In this document: in pieces, positions 7,139 to 16,681 of the stretch
Numbering within the stretch: the first letter of the stretch is position 1
Layout of the letters: every line of letters begins with the position of its first letter
Source of the DNA: JAKLKS01 sp964370855
GTDB lineage: Bacteria > Planctomycetota > JAJSAM01 > JAKLKS01
Direction of reading: 5' to 3'
DNA length: 64,000 bases
Assembly (NCBI GenBank): GCA_964370855.1
Contig: CAYJMF010000006.1
Span: 36,755-100,754, forward strand
Program-made: the position numbers and the translations under genes
The notes under the pieces: model-generated
What the model was told of the DNA's origin: nothing
Databases searched by the model: none
The model's input: only the letters and a program-made list of their open reading frames with translations

Positions 7139-9394
7139 TCACCGTGGCTCGGCCACCCACAGATCCGCGATCCGGCTCCGCACGAAGCGGCCCTCCGCAG
7201 CATCCCACAGCTCTTTCCCCCGGCGGTAGGCCGTCCGGTAAGGGGACTGGAAGCAGCCGTCCTCGAGGCCGAAGAACGTCTCGATGATGTCCCCCCCGCC
7301 GCTGGTGACGATGCGGCAGCACTGGGATCGGAGTTCCTCCAGCCAGAACGGCATCGTGGCCGGCAGGTCGAACCCGAGCGTGCGCTCGAAGTTGTCGGCC
7401 TCGTTCATGATGCGGTAGCGGCCGTCGTGCATCGCGCCCTGGAACTCCGCGCGGGCCTCCGCGTCCCCCGCCACGGCGAGCTGGGCCGTCGCGTACCAGT
7501 AGTGGCCGAGGTCGCGGCGGACCCGGAGACGGTGGAGATACGCCAGCACCCGCGGATCGCGGACCAGCCCCACGTCCTCGTGGGGCTCGTCCGGGCGGGC
7601 CGCCAGGATCGCCGCGAGCCCGTCGAGAGGGCGGCCGGCGAGCACGGCTTCGCAGGCGGCGGTGGGTACGGGCTCGCCACCGTAGCCCCCGAAGGCGATC
7701 GCGGCCGTCTCCTCCAGTCCGTGGAAGACGGCGAGCGCCCCCACCGCCGCCTCGTCCTCGGTACTCAGGTCGCCTTCCTCGACCGCAGCCCGCACCCGTT
7801 CCTCGAGCCACCTCCCCGCCGCGGGGTCGCCGGAGCGCGCGAGGGGGAGGAAGGACTCCCACCCGATGTCCTCCCCCCCGGCGACGAGGGCGGCGCTCGC
7901 CTCCCGGTCCCCCATGCGGACGAGCCATGCGGAGGCCATCCAGGCGTCCTCCCCCCCGGCCCGCCGGATGCGGCGGAGGGCGTCGGCGAACTCGAGGGGA
8001 GCCGCCGTCTCCAGGAAGGCGCCGACGATCTCCATGTCCAGGTCCGGCCCCTCCCCCTCGGCGAGGAGCCCGCCCGGCCGCAGGCGGAGGGCCGCCTCCT
8101 TCCCGAGGGAACGGGTCCGGCAGCCGGGGACCACGACCCCGATGCAGGCGAGGCGCAGCGCCGGGATCCGGGCCTCCATGGCCATGCGCTCGAACCCGTC
8201 GAAGGAGGTGCGCCGCCACGCGAACCCCAGGGGCTCGAGGTACGCGCCGGGGAGGGCGAAGCCGGCGAGGTCATCGAGCATCCGGTACGCGGCGTCATCG
8301 TCCCGCCCGAGCACCGTCTCCTCGACGAGCCGACGGGCGCGCCGCGGGTCCACCTCCATGAGCAGGGCCAGGGCGAACTCCTCCCCCGCGCGGGCGTCGG
8401 CGACGAGCCGCTCCCGCATCTCCAGGTCGCCCCGGCGCGCGAGCGCCCACACGGCGAGAACCTCCCCGTCCTCCGCCCGGCGCCGCAGGAAGGCCTCCGT
8501 CTCCGGATCGGAGAGCCTGCCGAGGAGCACGTAGGCGGCCCCCGCGAGGGTCGTCCACTGGGCGTCGCCGTGGTCCGCCATCTCGATGAGCAGTCCGGCA
8601 TCCCGAGGCCCCGGTTCGCACTCCCAGAGCCAGCGCAGGTCCCAGGACCATGCGTCCCCCGCGGGATCGCCGGCCGGGTGTTCCAGGAACCAGAGGCGCA
8701 GTCCCGCCGTCAGAGCAGGAGGAAGCCCCTTGCCGTCCGAGGGGGGCAGGTCGGTCGTGGAGACGCCATTGGCGGCGAGGAAGGCGGCCTCCACCTCCTC
8801 GCGGAAGTCGTCGTTCCACCGTCCGAGGAGTCCCAGATCGGCGAGGGCCGTGGCGGCGACGGCCGGATCCGGGTGCTTCGCCAGTTTGATGTAGAGGGGG
8901 ATGTGCTCCGCCCGGGCGATGCGGTGCATGGTGGCGATGGCGTAGACGGGGTCCTCCGCCCACGGGAGCGGCGGCAGGGCGCGGAGGAAGCGGGAATGCT
9001 CGACGCTCCCGATGTAGGAGCGGAACTCCTCGAAATCCGCCGCGTCCCCGGGCCGCAGGACCCCGTCCACGAGGAGGTCCACGCACCGCGCGCACTCCCA
9101 GCGATCAATCCGCTGCCAATCGAGGAGGGCCGCGCAGGCGCGGGCCGCGGCGGCGTCCCGGAGGCGAAGCCCGGCGCGGAGGATGCCGAGCCTCTCCTGC
9201 GAAGGCAGCATCTCCATCCCCACGAGGGCCGCCGTCCTGCGGGCGGGATTCCCGAGGAGGGTCGCGGCTTCGATCTGCTCCGCCGTCGGGTCGAAACCGC
9301 CGCGATCCTCGAGGAGGAGTTCCTCCTGCGCGACGGCAAGGCAGGCCGCGAACAGGATCGTCGCCAGCGCGGATGCCAGGGCGGGTGTCCTCAT
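7139..9394 (-). CDS. Secreted HEAT/armadillo-like helical repeat protein
   Basis: 751 residues. The start at 9394 gives a signal peptide (hydrophobic 5-20, cleavage after AVA near residue 21) and sits behind GGAG and TACCCT. The mature chain is almost wholly helical, with repeated HEAT-like units such as HPDPAVAATALADLGLLG near residue 165 and RSGDPAAGRWLEERV near 520. Tryptophan and acidic residues are frequent, and the C-terminal 100 residues look less regular. I see no catalytic motif. Such secreted solenoids usually scaffold protein contacts. The gene is divergent from the CarboxypepD_reg giant at 9467, with only 72 bases between the two start codons. Confidence 0.8.
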   Translation of the reverse strand: MRTPALASALATILFAACLAVAQEELLLEDRGGFDPTAEQIEAATLLGNPARRTAALVGMEMLPSQERLGILRAGLRLRDAAAARACAALLDWQRIDRWECARCVDLLVDGVLRPGDAADFEEFRSYIGSVEHSRFLRALPPLPWAEDPVYAIATMHRIARAEHIPLYIKLAKHPDPAVAATALADLGLLGRWNDDFREEVEAAFLAANGVSTTDLPPSDGKGLPPALTAGLRLWFLEHPAGDPAGDAWSWDLRWLWECEPGPRDAGLLIEMADHGDAQWTTLAGAAYVLLGRLSDPETEAFLRRRAEDGEVLAVWALARRGDLEMRERLVADARAGEEFALALLMEVDPRRARRLVEETVLGRDDDAAYRMLDDLAGFALPGAYLEPLGFAWRRTSFDGFERMAMEARIPALRLACIGVVVPGCRTRSLGKEAALRLRPGGLLAEGEGPDLDMEIVGAFLETAAPLEFADALRRIRRAGGEDAWMASAWLVRMGDREASAALVAGGEDIGWESFLPLARSGDPAAGRWLEERVRAAVEEGDLSTEDEAAVGALAVFHGLEETAAIAFGGYGGEPVPTAACEAVLAGRPLDGLAAILAARPDEPHEDVGLVRDPRVLAYLHRLRVRRDLGHYWYATAQLAVAGDAEARAEFQGAMHDGRYRIMNEADNFERTLGFDLPATMPFWLEELRSQCCRIVTSGGGDIIETFFGLEDGCFQSPYRTAYRRGKELWDAAEGRFVRSRIADLWVAEPR

Positions 9395-9405
9395 GGAGGA
9401 CTCCA

Positions 9406-9411
9406 AGGGTA
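9406..9411 (-). promoter_or_regulatory. -10 box TACCCT of the HEAT-like gene
   Basis: TACCCT on the minus strand, eleven bases before ATG 9394 and back to back with the promoter at 9435-9440. Confidence 0.4.
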
Positions 9412-9434
9412 CTGGCGTCCGCGCCTCCGCTGCG

Positions 9435-9440
9435 TAGGAT
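9435..9440 (+). promoter_or_regulatory. -10 box TAGGAT of the CarboxypepD_reg giant
   Basis: TAGGAT, 26 bases before ATG 9467. Here the leader contains a good ribosome site (GGAGGGAGGGG), unlike the leaderless class. Confidence 0.45.
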
Positions 9441-9466
9441 CCACCGGAGACGGAGGGAGGGGATCG

Positions 9467-12400
9467 ATGAAGCACGGTCGACGGATCCTGGCGCTGGCGG
9501 GGGCGGCGGCGATGGCGGTCCTCGGGTGGGCGGTGTGGCGGGGGCTCCTCGACGACTCGCGCGCGCCGACGCCCGGCGCGCCGCCTCCGTCACAGGCACC
9601 GGTGGCGGCGGCGCCGGAGGGTCTCCCGTCCCCCGCTCCCCCTCCCGTTTCCGCCGCCGGCGACGGCGCCCTCCTCGGCCGCCTCGTCCGCGGCCATCCC
9701 CCCCGCGCGATCCCGGGCGAGGTCGCCGTCGAGCGGCCCGGCGCTCCCCCCGTCGTCCTCCCCGTCGCCGCCGATGGCGTCTTCCGCGTCGACGGCCTCC
9801 CCCGCCGCACCCCGCTCCTCCTCGTCGCCCGCTCCCCGGGCCTCCCCGCGGCCCGGTTCGCGTCGCTGCGCGTTCCGGACGCGGGTGCCCTCGACCTCGG
9901 CGACCTCCCCCTCGGCCCGGCGGAGGCCGTCACCATCCGCGTGCGCGACGATCGCGACGATCCCTGCCCGTCGGCGACGGTGACCCTGCACCGCGTCGTG
10001 GAGGATCGGGGTCTCCTCCCCGACACCTGGGGCTGGCGGGCCGCCGCCTTCTCCGCGCCGCCGCCGGCGGAGCCGGAGTTCCGCGGGGCGCCGGACGCGA
10101 AGGGAGCCCTCGCCTTCCCCGCCGTCCCTCCGGGGGAGTGGCTCGTCCTCGCCGCCGCCCCCGGGTTCACGACTGCGCGGGAGCGGATCCTCGTCGCCGA
10201 GGGGTACCGGAGGGAGCCGGTGGACCTCCGCATGCGGCGGGGACTCGTCCTCGAGGGGAGGGTTCTCCAGGCCGACGGCACCCCGGCGGCGGGGATCCGG
10301 GTGCGCGGGTGCACGACGGACTGGGGAGAGGAGGCGAGGAGGACCACCACCGCCGTGGACGCCGTCAGCGGCGGGAACGGGGAGTTCCGCCTCGAGGGGG
10401 TCCCCCGCTACGGCCTCCAGATGCGGGCCGAGACCTCCCCCGGCGCATGGTGCGCCCTCGGCACCGTGATCCTCCCCGTGACGGGCCCCGTGGAACTGCG
10501 CCTCCCTCCCCGGACCGCCCTCGAGGGCCGGGTCCTCGACGGCGCCACGGGGGAGCCGCTCCCCGGTGCGAGGGTCGTGGCGTCCCGGGAGGAGTACGAC
10601 GACCCCCCCTCCCGGGATTCCTTCGAGACGACGGCCCTCGCCGACGCCGCCGGCGCCTTCCGCCTCGAGGGGGTGCCGGCGCGCGGCACCTTCCTGCTCA
10701 GGGTCTCCCGGGAGGGGTTCCTCACCCGGAGCGCGATGGTCTCGGAGGGGGCCTGGCGCTCCCGCCCGGCGCGGGAGGTCCGGCTCGCCCGCGGGTCGGT
10801 CCTCCGGGGGAGGATCTCCCGCCGGGACGGCTCCCCCGTCGCCGGCGCCCTCGTCTGGGCCTGCCCGGTCCGGGAGAGGGGCGGCCCCTGGCGCGACCAG
10901 GTCATGGGCGAGGAATCCCGCCGCGTCCGATCCGGCCCCGACGGCGGCTACCGGCTGGGGGGAATCCCCCCCGGCACCACGCTTCTCGTCGCCGTCGCCG
11001 ACGGCCTCCTGCTGCCCGACCTCCCCCACCACGCCACCTGGGGCTACCGCGCCGGCCCCTTCCCCGACGGCCTCCTGTTCCCGGTCCCCGATTCCGGCGA
11101 GGCGGTCCGGGACCTCCTCCTCGTGGAGGGAGCCCGGCTCCGCGGGACCGTCGTGGACGGGGCCGGCGCTCCCCTCGCCGGCCTCCGGGTCCGCGCGGGC
11201 TCCCGGCCGCGCCTCGACGAGCACCGGGACCAGGCCGATGTCCCCGACGGGGAGGGACGGTCCGGCCCCACCGGGGCGGACGGCTCCTTCCTCGTCGAGG
11301 GGCTCCTCCCGGGGACGGACCGCTTCGTACACGCCTCCGGGCCGGGGCACCTGGAGGGGTGGTCCCGCTCCCTGGACATCGGCGAGCGGGAGACGCTGTC
11401 CGATCTCCGCATCATTGTGCGGGACGACACCGGGAGCGTCGCGGGGACCGTCCGCCGCGAGGACGGGACGCCGGCCGCGGGCGCGCGGGTGGGCCTGGCG
11501 CAGTACGGGGACTGGTTCGCCCCGGGCATGGAGAGCGGGGCCGCCTGGGTCGCCGACGGGTCGGGGTCCTTCCGAGCGGAGGGGGTCCGGCCCGGCGAGT
11601 ACAACGTCTACGCATGGGCGGAGGGCTCCTCCGGGATCTTCGGTCCCCGGGTGACCGTCGCCGCGGGAGAGGTCGTGGACGGGATCGACCTCGTGCTCCC
11701 CCGGGGCCAGGCCATCGCGGGGCGGGTCCTCGACGGGGAGGGGAAGCCCGTGCCCGCGGCCTCCGTCTGCGTCGAGGAAGTGTCGGAGGACGAGGAGGAA
11801 GGCCAGGACGGCCCCCCGAAGCAGTACCGCTCCTACAGCCAGTTCGGAGGGGACGGCCCCCCCATCCCCGTCACCTACCGCGCCACTGCGACGGCGGACG
11901 CCGAGGGCCGGTTCCGGCAGGACGACCTGGTCCCCCGGGAGTACTGGGTCTCCGCGGGGGCTCCCGGCCACACGGAGGCGTGGACCCGGGTCGGGCCCGG
12001 GGACGCGGATGTGGTGCTGCACTTGTGCAGCACCCTCGCCATCGCCGGCAGGCTCCTCGACGCGGAGACCGGCGCCCCAGTCGCGGGGGTCCCCGTCGAG
12101 GTCGAGGCGGAGGAGGTCACCTACAACTCCGCGGAGGTGGACTGCCCGGACAGCGGGGCCGACGGGTCCTTCCTCGCCACCGACGTCCCCCCCGGTTCCT
12201 ACCGGGTCCGCTTCGCGGCCCACTGGAACCGGCCGGAACTGGAGTACATGGAGACGGAGGTCGCCGCCGTGGCCGCCGGGACGAAGGACCTCGTGGTCCG
12301 GCTTCCCCGCGGGCTCACGCTGGCAGGGCGGGTGGTGGACCGGGAGGGGAGCCCCGTGGCCGACCTCTCCCTCCTCCTCCACGGGGAGGGGGAGAGCGAC

Positions 12401-13465
12401 CGGGAGCGGTTCGGCGGGAAGGCCTCCACGGTGACGGGCCGGGAAGGGGAGTTCCGCTTCGGCGGCCTCACCCCCGGGCGCCACATGATCCTGGTCGGCA
12501 CCGAGGCGGGCTCCTTCGCCGACGCGCCGGGGAACCGGTTCGTGATCGGGACCATCGTCGGCGACCTCGAGCCGGGGACCGGGGAGGTCCTCCTCCGGGT
12601 GGAGCGGGGGCTGCCCATCCGCGGCCGGGTCCTCGAGCCGTCGGGCCGGGCCGCCCTCCCCTCCCCGAGCGGCGGCAACGGGCGGGTGGTGGTGGCGCCC
12701 TCCGGGGAGGAGCCGCGTTCCGGCATCGACCCGGTCTTCTTCGCCGATTCCGACGGCGCCGTCTTCGAGACCGCGGCCCTCCCCCTCGGCCGGACCTTCG
12801 ACCTCAAGGCCAGCGGCTTCGCCGATTCCCTGGGGGGAGTGCTCCGGGGAGTGGCGCCGGGGGCGACGGTGGAGATCCGCCTCGAGGCCGGGCTGGTGCT
12901 GTCCGGGCGGGTCGTGGACGAGGCCGGGGCGCCCGTCGGCGAGGGGGTCCGCGTCGAGGTCCGGTGGGACGGCGAGGGGGATGAGCCGGACTTCGGGGAC
13001 CTCCACTACCTGCGGACGCGGGCCGACGGCAGCTTCCGCGCGACGGGACTCGCGGAGGGGGAGTTCCGGATCGAGGCCGGCGGGGACGGCTCCGACTTCC
13101 TGCCCGCGACCACGAAGGGGACCTTCCCCGCCGGGGCGACGGACGTGGTCGTCACGCTCCGGCGCGGGGTGTCGATCGGCGGGAAGCTCCTCGACGCCCG
13201 GGGGAAGCCGGTCCGGTACCCGCGGATCCGGACGAAGGGCGGGAGCGACGACGCCGACGGCGGGGAGGACGGGACCTTCCTCCTCCGCGGGCTTGAGCCC
13301 GGCCCGCACCGTCTCGTGTGGAATGCGGACGGCTGGGGGCCGGACGTGGACCTCGGCATGCACGAGGCGCCCTCCTCGGGCCTGATCCTGACCCTGCCCG
13401 CGAACCCTCCGCCGGCGCGGGAGGAGGAGGAGGAGGAGGAGGAGGGCGAGGAAGAGGAGAAGTAG
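9467..13465 (+). CDS. Giant anchored CarboxypepD_reg repeat protein with acidic tail
   Basis: 1332 residues. The ATG at 9467 follows GGAGGGAGGGG and begins a single membrane span (residues 7-22), then a Pro/Ala linker to about residue 60. The rest is about twelve tandem CarboxypepD_reg domains of roughly 90-110 residues, each opening with a G-x-V-x-x-x-x-G-x-P-x-x-G-A-x-V strand pair (GRVLQADGTPAAGIRV, GTVRREDGTPAAGARV, GRVVDEAGAPVGEGVRV) and carrying a G-x-F-x-x-x-G-L-x-P-G turn. The C terminus is a run of about 14 Glu ending in Lys. No enzyme domain is visible. It probably forms a long rod-like surface protein. It ends 14 bases from the convergent gene at 13480, with no room for separate terminators. 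Confidence 0.9.
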   Translation: MKHGRRILALAGAAAMAVLGWAVWRGLLDDSRAPTPGAPPPSQAPVAAAPEGLPSPAPPPVSAAGDGALLGRLVRGHPPRAIPGEVAVERPGAPPVVLPVAADGVFRVDGLPRRTPLLLVARSPGLPAARFASLRVPDAGALDLGDLPLGPAEAVTIRVRDDRDDPCPSATVTLHRVVEDRGLLPDTWGWRAAAFSAPPPAEPEFRGAPDAKGALAFPAVPPGEWLVLAAAPGFTTARERILVAEGYRREPVDLRMRRGLVLEGRVLQADGTPAAGIRVRGCTTDWGEEARRTTTAVDAVSGGNGEFRLEGVPRYGLQMRAETSPGAWCALGTVILPVTGPVELRLPPRTALEGRVLDGATGEPLPGARVVASREEYDDPPSRDSFETTALADAAGAFRLEGVPARGTFLLRVSREGFLTRSAMVSEGAWRSRPAREVRLARGSVLRGRISRRDGSPVAGALVWACPVRERGGPWRDQVMGEESRRVRSGPDGGYRLGGIPPGTTLLVAVADGLLLPDLPHHATWGYRAGPFPDGLLFPVPDSGEAVRDLLLVEGARLRGTVVDGAGAPLAGLRVRAGSRPRLDEHRDQADVPDGEGRSGPTGADGSFLVEGLLPGTDRFVHASGPGHLEGWSRSLDIGERETLSDLRIIVRDDTGSVAGTVRREDGTPAAGARVGLAQYGDWFAPGMESGAAWVADGSGSFRAEGVRPGEYNVYAWAEGSSGIFGPRVTVAAGEVVDGIDLVLPRGQAIAGRVLDGEGKPVPAASVCVEEVSEDEEEGQDGPPKQYRSYSQFGGDGPPIPVTYRATATADAEGRFRQDDLVPREYWVSAGAPGHTEAWTRVGPGDADVVLHLCSTLAIAGRLLDAETGAPVAGVPVEVEAEEVTYNSAEVDCPDSGADGSFLATDVPPGSYRVRFAAHWNRPELEYMETEVAAVAAGTKDLVVRLPRGLTLAGRVVDREGSPVADLSLLLHGEGESDRERFGGKASTVTGREGEFRFGGLTPGRHMILVGTEAGSFADAPGNRFVIGTIVGDLEPGTGEVLLRVERGLPIRGRVLEPSGRAALPSPSGGNGRVVVAPSGEEPRSGIDPVFFADSDGAVFETAALPLGRTFDLKASGFADSLGGVLRGVAPGATVEIRLEAGLVLSGRVVDEAGAPVGEGVRVEVRWDGEGDEPDFGDLHYLRTRADGSFRATGLAEGEFRIEAGGDGSDFLPATTKGTFPAGATDVVVTLRRGVSIGGKLLDARGKPVRYPRIRTKGGSDDADGGEDGTFLLRGLEPGPHRLVWNADGWGPDVDLGMHEAPSSGLILTLPANPPPAREEEEEEEEGEEEEK

Positions 13466-13479
13466 CGACTCCCGGCCCC

Positions 13480-16400
13480 CTACTTCAGGCGCAGCGTCGT
13501 GTCCGCCGGCATCCACTCCTTCACCTGGGTCTCGCTCCTCCGGCCTTCGCCGTCCGGGCGGAGGACGAGGGAGGCCGGAACCCGCGGGTCGAGCCCCTCG
13601 AGGCGGACCATCCCCGCGGCGTTCGTCCGCCGGGACTGGCGGTAGGACCCGAAGGCCCGCTCCTGCTTCACTACCACGTGGGCCTCACGGACGGGGGCCC
13701 CCCCGGCGTCGAGAACCGTGACGAGGACCGACACCGCCGACCGCATCGGCACGACGAGATCTTTCGCGCCGCCGCGGACCGGGATCCGTTCCGACCCGCA
13801 GTGCCCGGGCTCGCTCTTCGCGACGAGGAAGTAGTCCCCTTCCCCCGCCCCCTCGAGGACGAAGCGCCCCTCGTCGTCGGCGAAAGCGTCGGCGATGCGG
13901 CAGGAGAGGTCGATCTCCCCTGCCGGCCCCGTGCTTCCCTCGAAGAGGAGGCTCACGTGGGACCGCGGGATCCCTCTCCCATCGAGGTCGGTCACCCGCC
14001 CCTCCACCGTGAGGCCGGCGGGGAGTTCCACCTCGATCGTCCCATGCGCGGCGGGGAAGGGCCCGAAGACCGCGTGGGACGGGGCGGGCGAAGATCCGTT
14101 TGCGGACTCCGCGTGGGTGACGTGGAGCCAGAATCGCTCCTCCTCGCTCCCATCGGGAGGATCGATGGAGCAGAGGCCGTCGATCAGTGTGCGACCGGTG
14201 CTGCTCCAGCCTTCGCCATCCTTGCGAAGGAAGTAGGCATCGACGTCCCCGGCACGCAGGGGTGCTCGCCCCGGACCGAAGGCCCGCAGGAGGATTCGCT
14301 GAGTCTCATCGCCATCGAGCCCGGCGTCCGTCCGGTCGAGATCCACGAGAGTGATCACCACGCCCCGGTCCCCGCCCCGGGCCCGCGCCCGCGCCTGTCC
14401 CTCGAAATCAAGATTCGGGCGGGAGAGTTCGGCGACCACGTCGTACTCCTGCGGATGCAGGCGGCGGATCCGGAATCTCCCCTCCGCATCGGTCACCGTC
14501 TCCTCCCCCGTGAAGCCCACCCACCCGGCGGCGCACTCGCACTCCACCGTCGCCCCCGCCGCCGGTGTGCCGTCGGGGAGGAGGACCGTCCCATCGAGGA
14601 ACTCGGTCCCGGGCATATGGAGGGGATCCACCTCGAGGACGACGGGGCCCGTGGAGGATTCCGGCACATCGATGGTGCTTCCCATCCACCATGGGTCCCA
14701 CCCCCCGGCGTGGATCCGGAGGGTCCCCCTCGGGACCGGGCCCACGAGGACCCGCCCCCCGGCATCCGTCGTCCACTCGTCCCCGGCATCCGCCCACCAC
14801 CCGGAGGCGATTTCCGCTTCCACGTCCACCTCGATCCCCGCCAGCGGCCTCCCCGCATCCCCCGACCGAACCAGGATCTCGATAGTCCTCGTCGGCGGCG
14901 CCTGGATCAGGACGACTCCCTCCTGCCCCGAGGCCAGGGGGGGGATCCGTGCAGGAGGAAGGTCCCCCTGCTCCCCCTCGGTGGTGACCACGGCCTCGAA
15001 GCCGGGGAAGAGAAAGGGAATCGCAAAGAACCCTTCCGCCGAGGTGGTGGTCTCCGAACCGTAGCCTGCCCCCACGGGGATGCCCTCCTTCATCAACTCC
15101 TGTCCCTGGTTGACAGAGATTCGCACTCCCGCCTTCCCCCGCCCCTCCGCGTCCACCACGCTCCCCCTCGCCCGGGCCGAGGGCACGGCGGCGAGGTCCC
15201 GCCGCAGGTCCGCCCCCTCCTGGAGGAAGATCACATCGGCGTTCCGGTCCCAGGGGGCGGGACCGCCGAGATTCCGCGAGACGAAGCCCCCCCCCGCGAC
15301 GAGGAGGAGGGCGGGGCCAGGAGGGAGATCCGCGAGCGCGTACCCCCCCTCACCGTCGGCGACGGTGCGCCATGCGGGGGATTCGGACCAGCGGACCTCC
15401 TTCTCCATGACCAGGGCGACTTCCGCTCCCGCGGCGGGGGCGCCGTCGGTGGTGGTCACCCTCCCCGAGATCCGCGCCGGGCGGCGGAGGCGGAACTCGA
15501 GGGGGCCCTCGGGGGGAGGCCCCGACCAGAACCACTCCTCGTCGAGGGAAGCGAACCCCGCGGCATCGACGAGGACGCGGGTGGTCTCGGTCGAGTGGAA
15601 CCGGATAGGGAACCTGCCGCGGTCATCGGTGCCGAGGATCTCCCCGCCATCCTCCTCCGTCCCCAGGTAGACGAGGCGCACCCGGGCCCCGGGGATCGGC
15701 TCCCCCGTGGCGTGGGCGAGGACGACGGCGTCGAGTTCCCGGATCTCCGCACCCACCGTGAACTCCACGGGGCCCGAAGGGAGGATCACCAGGGGGCCGG
15801 GTATCTCGCGCCGGCCCGGCTCGAGGGCGGAGATCCGGACGGTCTCCTCGGGGAGCGCCGTGATCACGAACCTCCCCCCGGCGTCGGTGCGCACGGGGAG
15901 GAAGGTCTCGTACCCGTGCCGTGCGAGGACGAACCCGTCGAAGGGGGACCCGTCGGGGTTGAGGGCCCGGCCGCGGAGTTCGCAGGGGCCGGGGGCGAGG
16001 TCGATCTCCAGGGGCTCCGGGACCTCCCCGGGCTTGATCACCGGCTGTCCCTCGCTCCCGAGGTTGGCGCCGTTGCTGCCCCGCCACCCGTCGGCGGTCC
16101 GCGCCTCGAAGTGGAACTCCCCGGAGCCGAGGCCGCGGAAGGACCACACGCCGTCGGGCCCCGCCTCGACGGCGGCGCGGGGAGTGGTTTCCAGCCCGGG
16201 GCGGAGGTCGAGGATGCGCGCGTTGTCGATCCAGTCACGCTCCCACGCCTCGAAGGAGTCGGGTTCGTCGGGGGCCTCCCGCACCCGCGTCGCCGTCACC
16301 GTCGCGGTGCAGGGCCGTCCGCGCCGTGTCACGGTTCCCGCCACGACGCCGGTGCGGAGTGTCTCGGGGGCGGCGGCGTCGGGAGCGTGCCGCGGGGACG

Positions 16401-16542
16401 GGACGTTCGCGAGGGGCGCGGCCTCTCTCCGGACCGGCGCCGGGTCCGCTTCCCCGCCGCCGCCCCCACCCGCGAGGAGCCATGCGCCGACGGCGGCCGC
16501 GACGGCGAGGGAGAGGAGGAGCGGCAGGGCCCTGCGATCCAT
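13480..16542 (-). CDS. Large anchored CarboxypepD_reg repeat protein
   Basis: 1020 residues from the ATG at 16542; an alternative ATG at 16560 would add six residues, and neither has a strong ribosome site. Residues 6-22 are a membrane span, then a Gly run and a Pro/Ala linker. About nine CarboxypepD_reg repeats follow (GRVTTTDGAPAAGAEV, GTVLLPDGTPAAGATV, GRVTDLDGRGIPRSHV), with other beta domains between them. The Trp-rich insert near residues 400-470 is not typical of the repeat. The arrangement of anchor, linker and repeats is that of the protein at 9467-13465, suggesting duplication and divergence. It is convergent with that gene and divergent from the one at 16682. Confidence 0.88.
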   Translation of the reverse strand: MDRRALPLLLSLAVAAAVGAWLLAGGGGGGEADPAPVRREAAPLANVPSPRHAPDAAAPETLRTGVVAGTVTRRGRPCTATVTATRVREAPDEPDSFEAWERDWIDNARILDLRPGLETTPRAAVEAGPDGVWSFRGLGSGEFHFEARTADGWRGSNGANLGSEGQPVIKPGEVPEPLEIDLAPGPCELRGRALNPDGSPFDGFVLARHGYETFLPVRTDAGGRFVITALPEETVRISALEPGRREIPGPLVILPSGPVEFTVGAEIRELDAVVLAHATGEPIPGARVRLVYLGTEEDGGEILGTDDRGRFPIRFHSTETTRVLVDAAGFASLDEEWFWSGPPPEGPLEFRLRRPARISGRVTTTDGAPAAGAEVALVMEKEVRWSESPAWRTVADGEGGYALADLPPGPALLLVAGGGFVSRNLGGPAPWDRNADVIFLQEGADLRRDLAAVPSARARGSVVDAEGRGKAGVRISVNQGQELMKEGIPVGAGYGSETTTSAEGFFAIPFLFPGFEAVVTTEGEQGDLPPARIPPLASGQEGVVLIQAPPTRTIEILVRSGDAGRPLAGIEVDVEAEIASGWWADAGDEWTTDAGGRVLVGPVPRGTLRIHAGGWDPWWMGSTIDVPESSTGPVVLEVDPLHMPGTEFLDGTVLLPDGTPAAGATVECECAAGWVGFTGEETVTDAEGRFRIRRLHPQEYDVVAELSRPNLDFEGQARARARGGDRGVVITLVDLDRTDAGLDGDETQRILLRAFGPGRAPLRAGDVDAYFLRKDGEGWSSTGRTLIDGLCSIDPPDGSEEERFWLHVTHAESANGSSPAPSHAVFGPFPAAHGTIEVELPAGLTVEGRVTDLDGRGIPRSHVSLLFEGSTGPAGEIDLSCRIADAFADDEGRFVLEGAGEGDYFLVAKSEPGHCGSERIPVRGGAKDLVVPMRSAVSVLVTVLDAGGAPVREAHVVVKQERAFGSYRQSRRTNAAGMVRLEGLDPRVPASLVLRPDGEGRRSETQVKEWMPADTTLRLK

Positions 16543-16641
16543 GGGCCCATCATGCCCCATCCGGAGAGGTGCGGAGGAGGGTTCCGGAGCGGGACCGGGG
16601 GGCGAACAGGACCTCCCCATTGCGTCGCCTGCCCGTTCGCC

Positions 16642-16647
16642 TACCAT
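16642..16647 (+). promoter_or_regulatory. -10 box TACCAT upstream of the 16682 gene
   Basis: TACCAT, 34 bases before ATG 16682, in the 139-base divergent spacer. The leader contains GGAGAGGAG as ribosome site. Confidence 0.4.
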
Positions 16648-16681
16648 GGGTCTGCCGGCCCGTCGGAGAGGAGAAGCACCG

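Noticed and set aside
9590..13516. Minus-strand open frame of about 1308 codons opposite the CarboxypepD_reg giant
   Set aside because: The plus-strand product has clear tandem domains, a membrane anchor and ribosome site; the opposite product has none.
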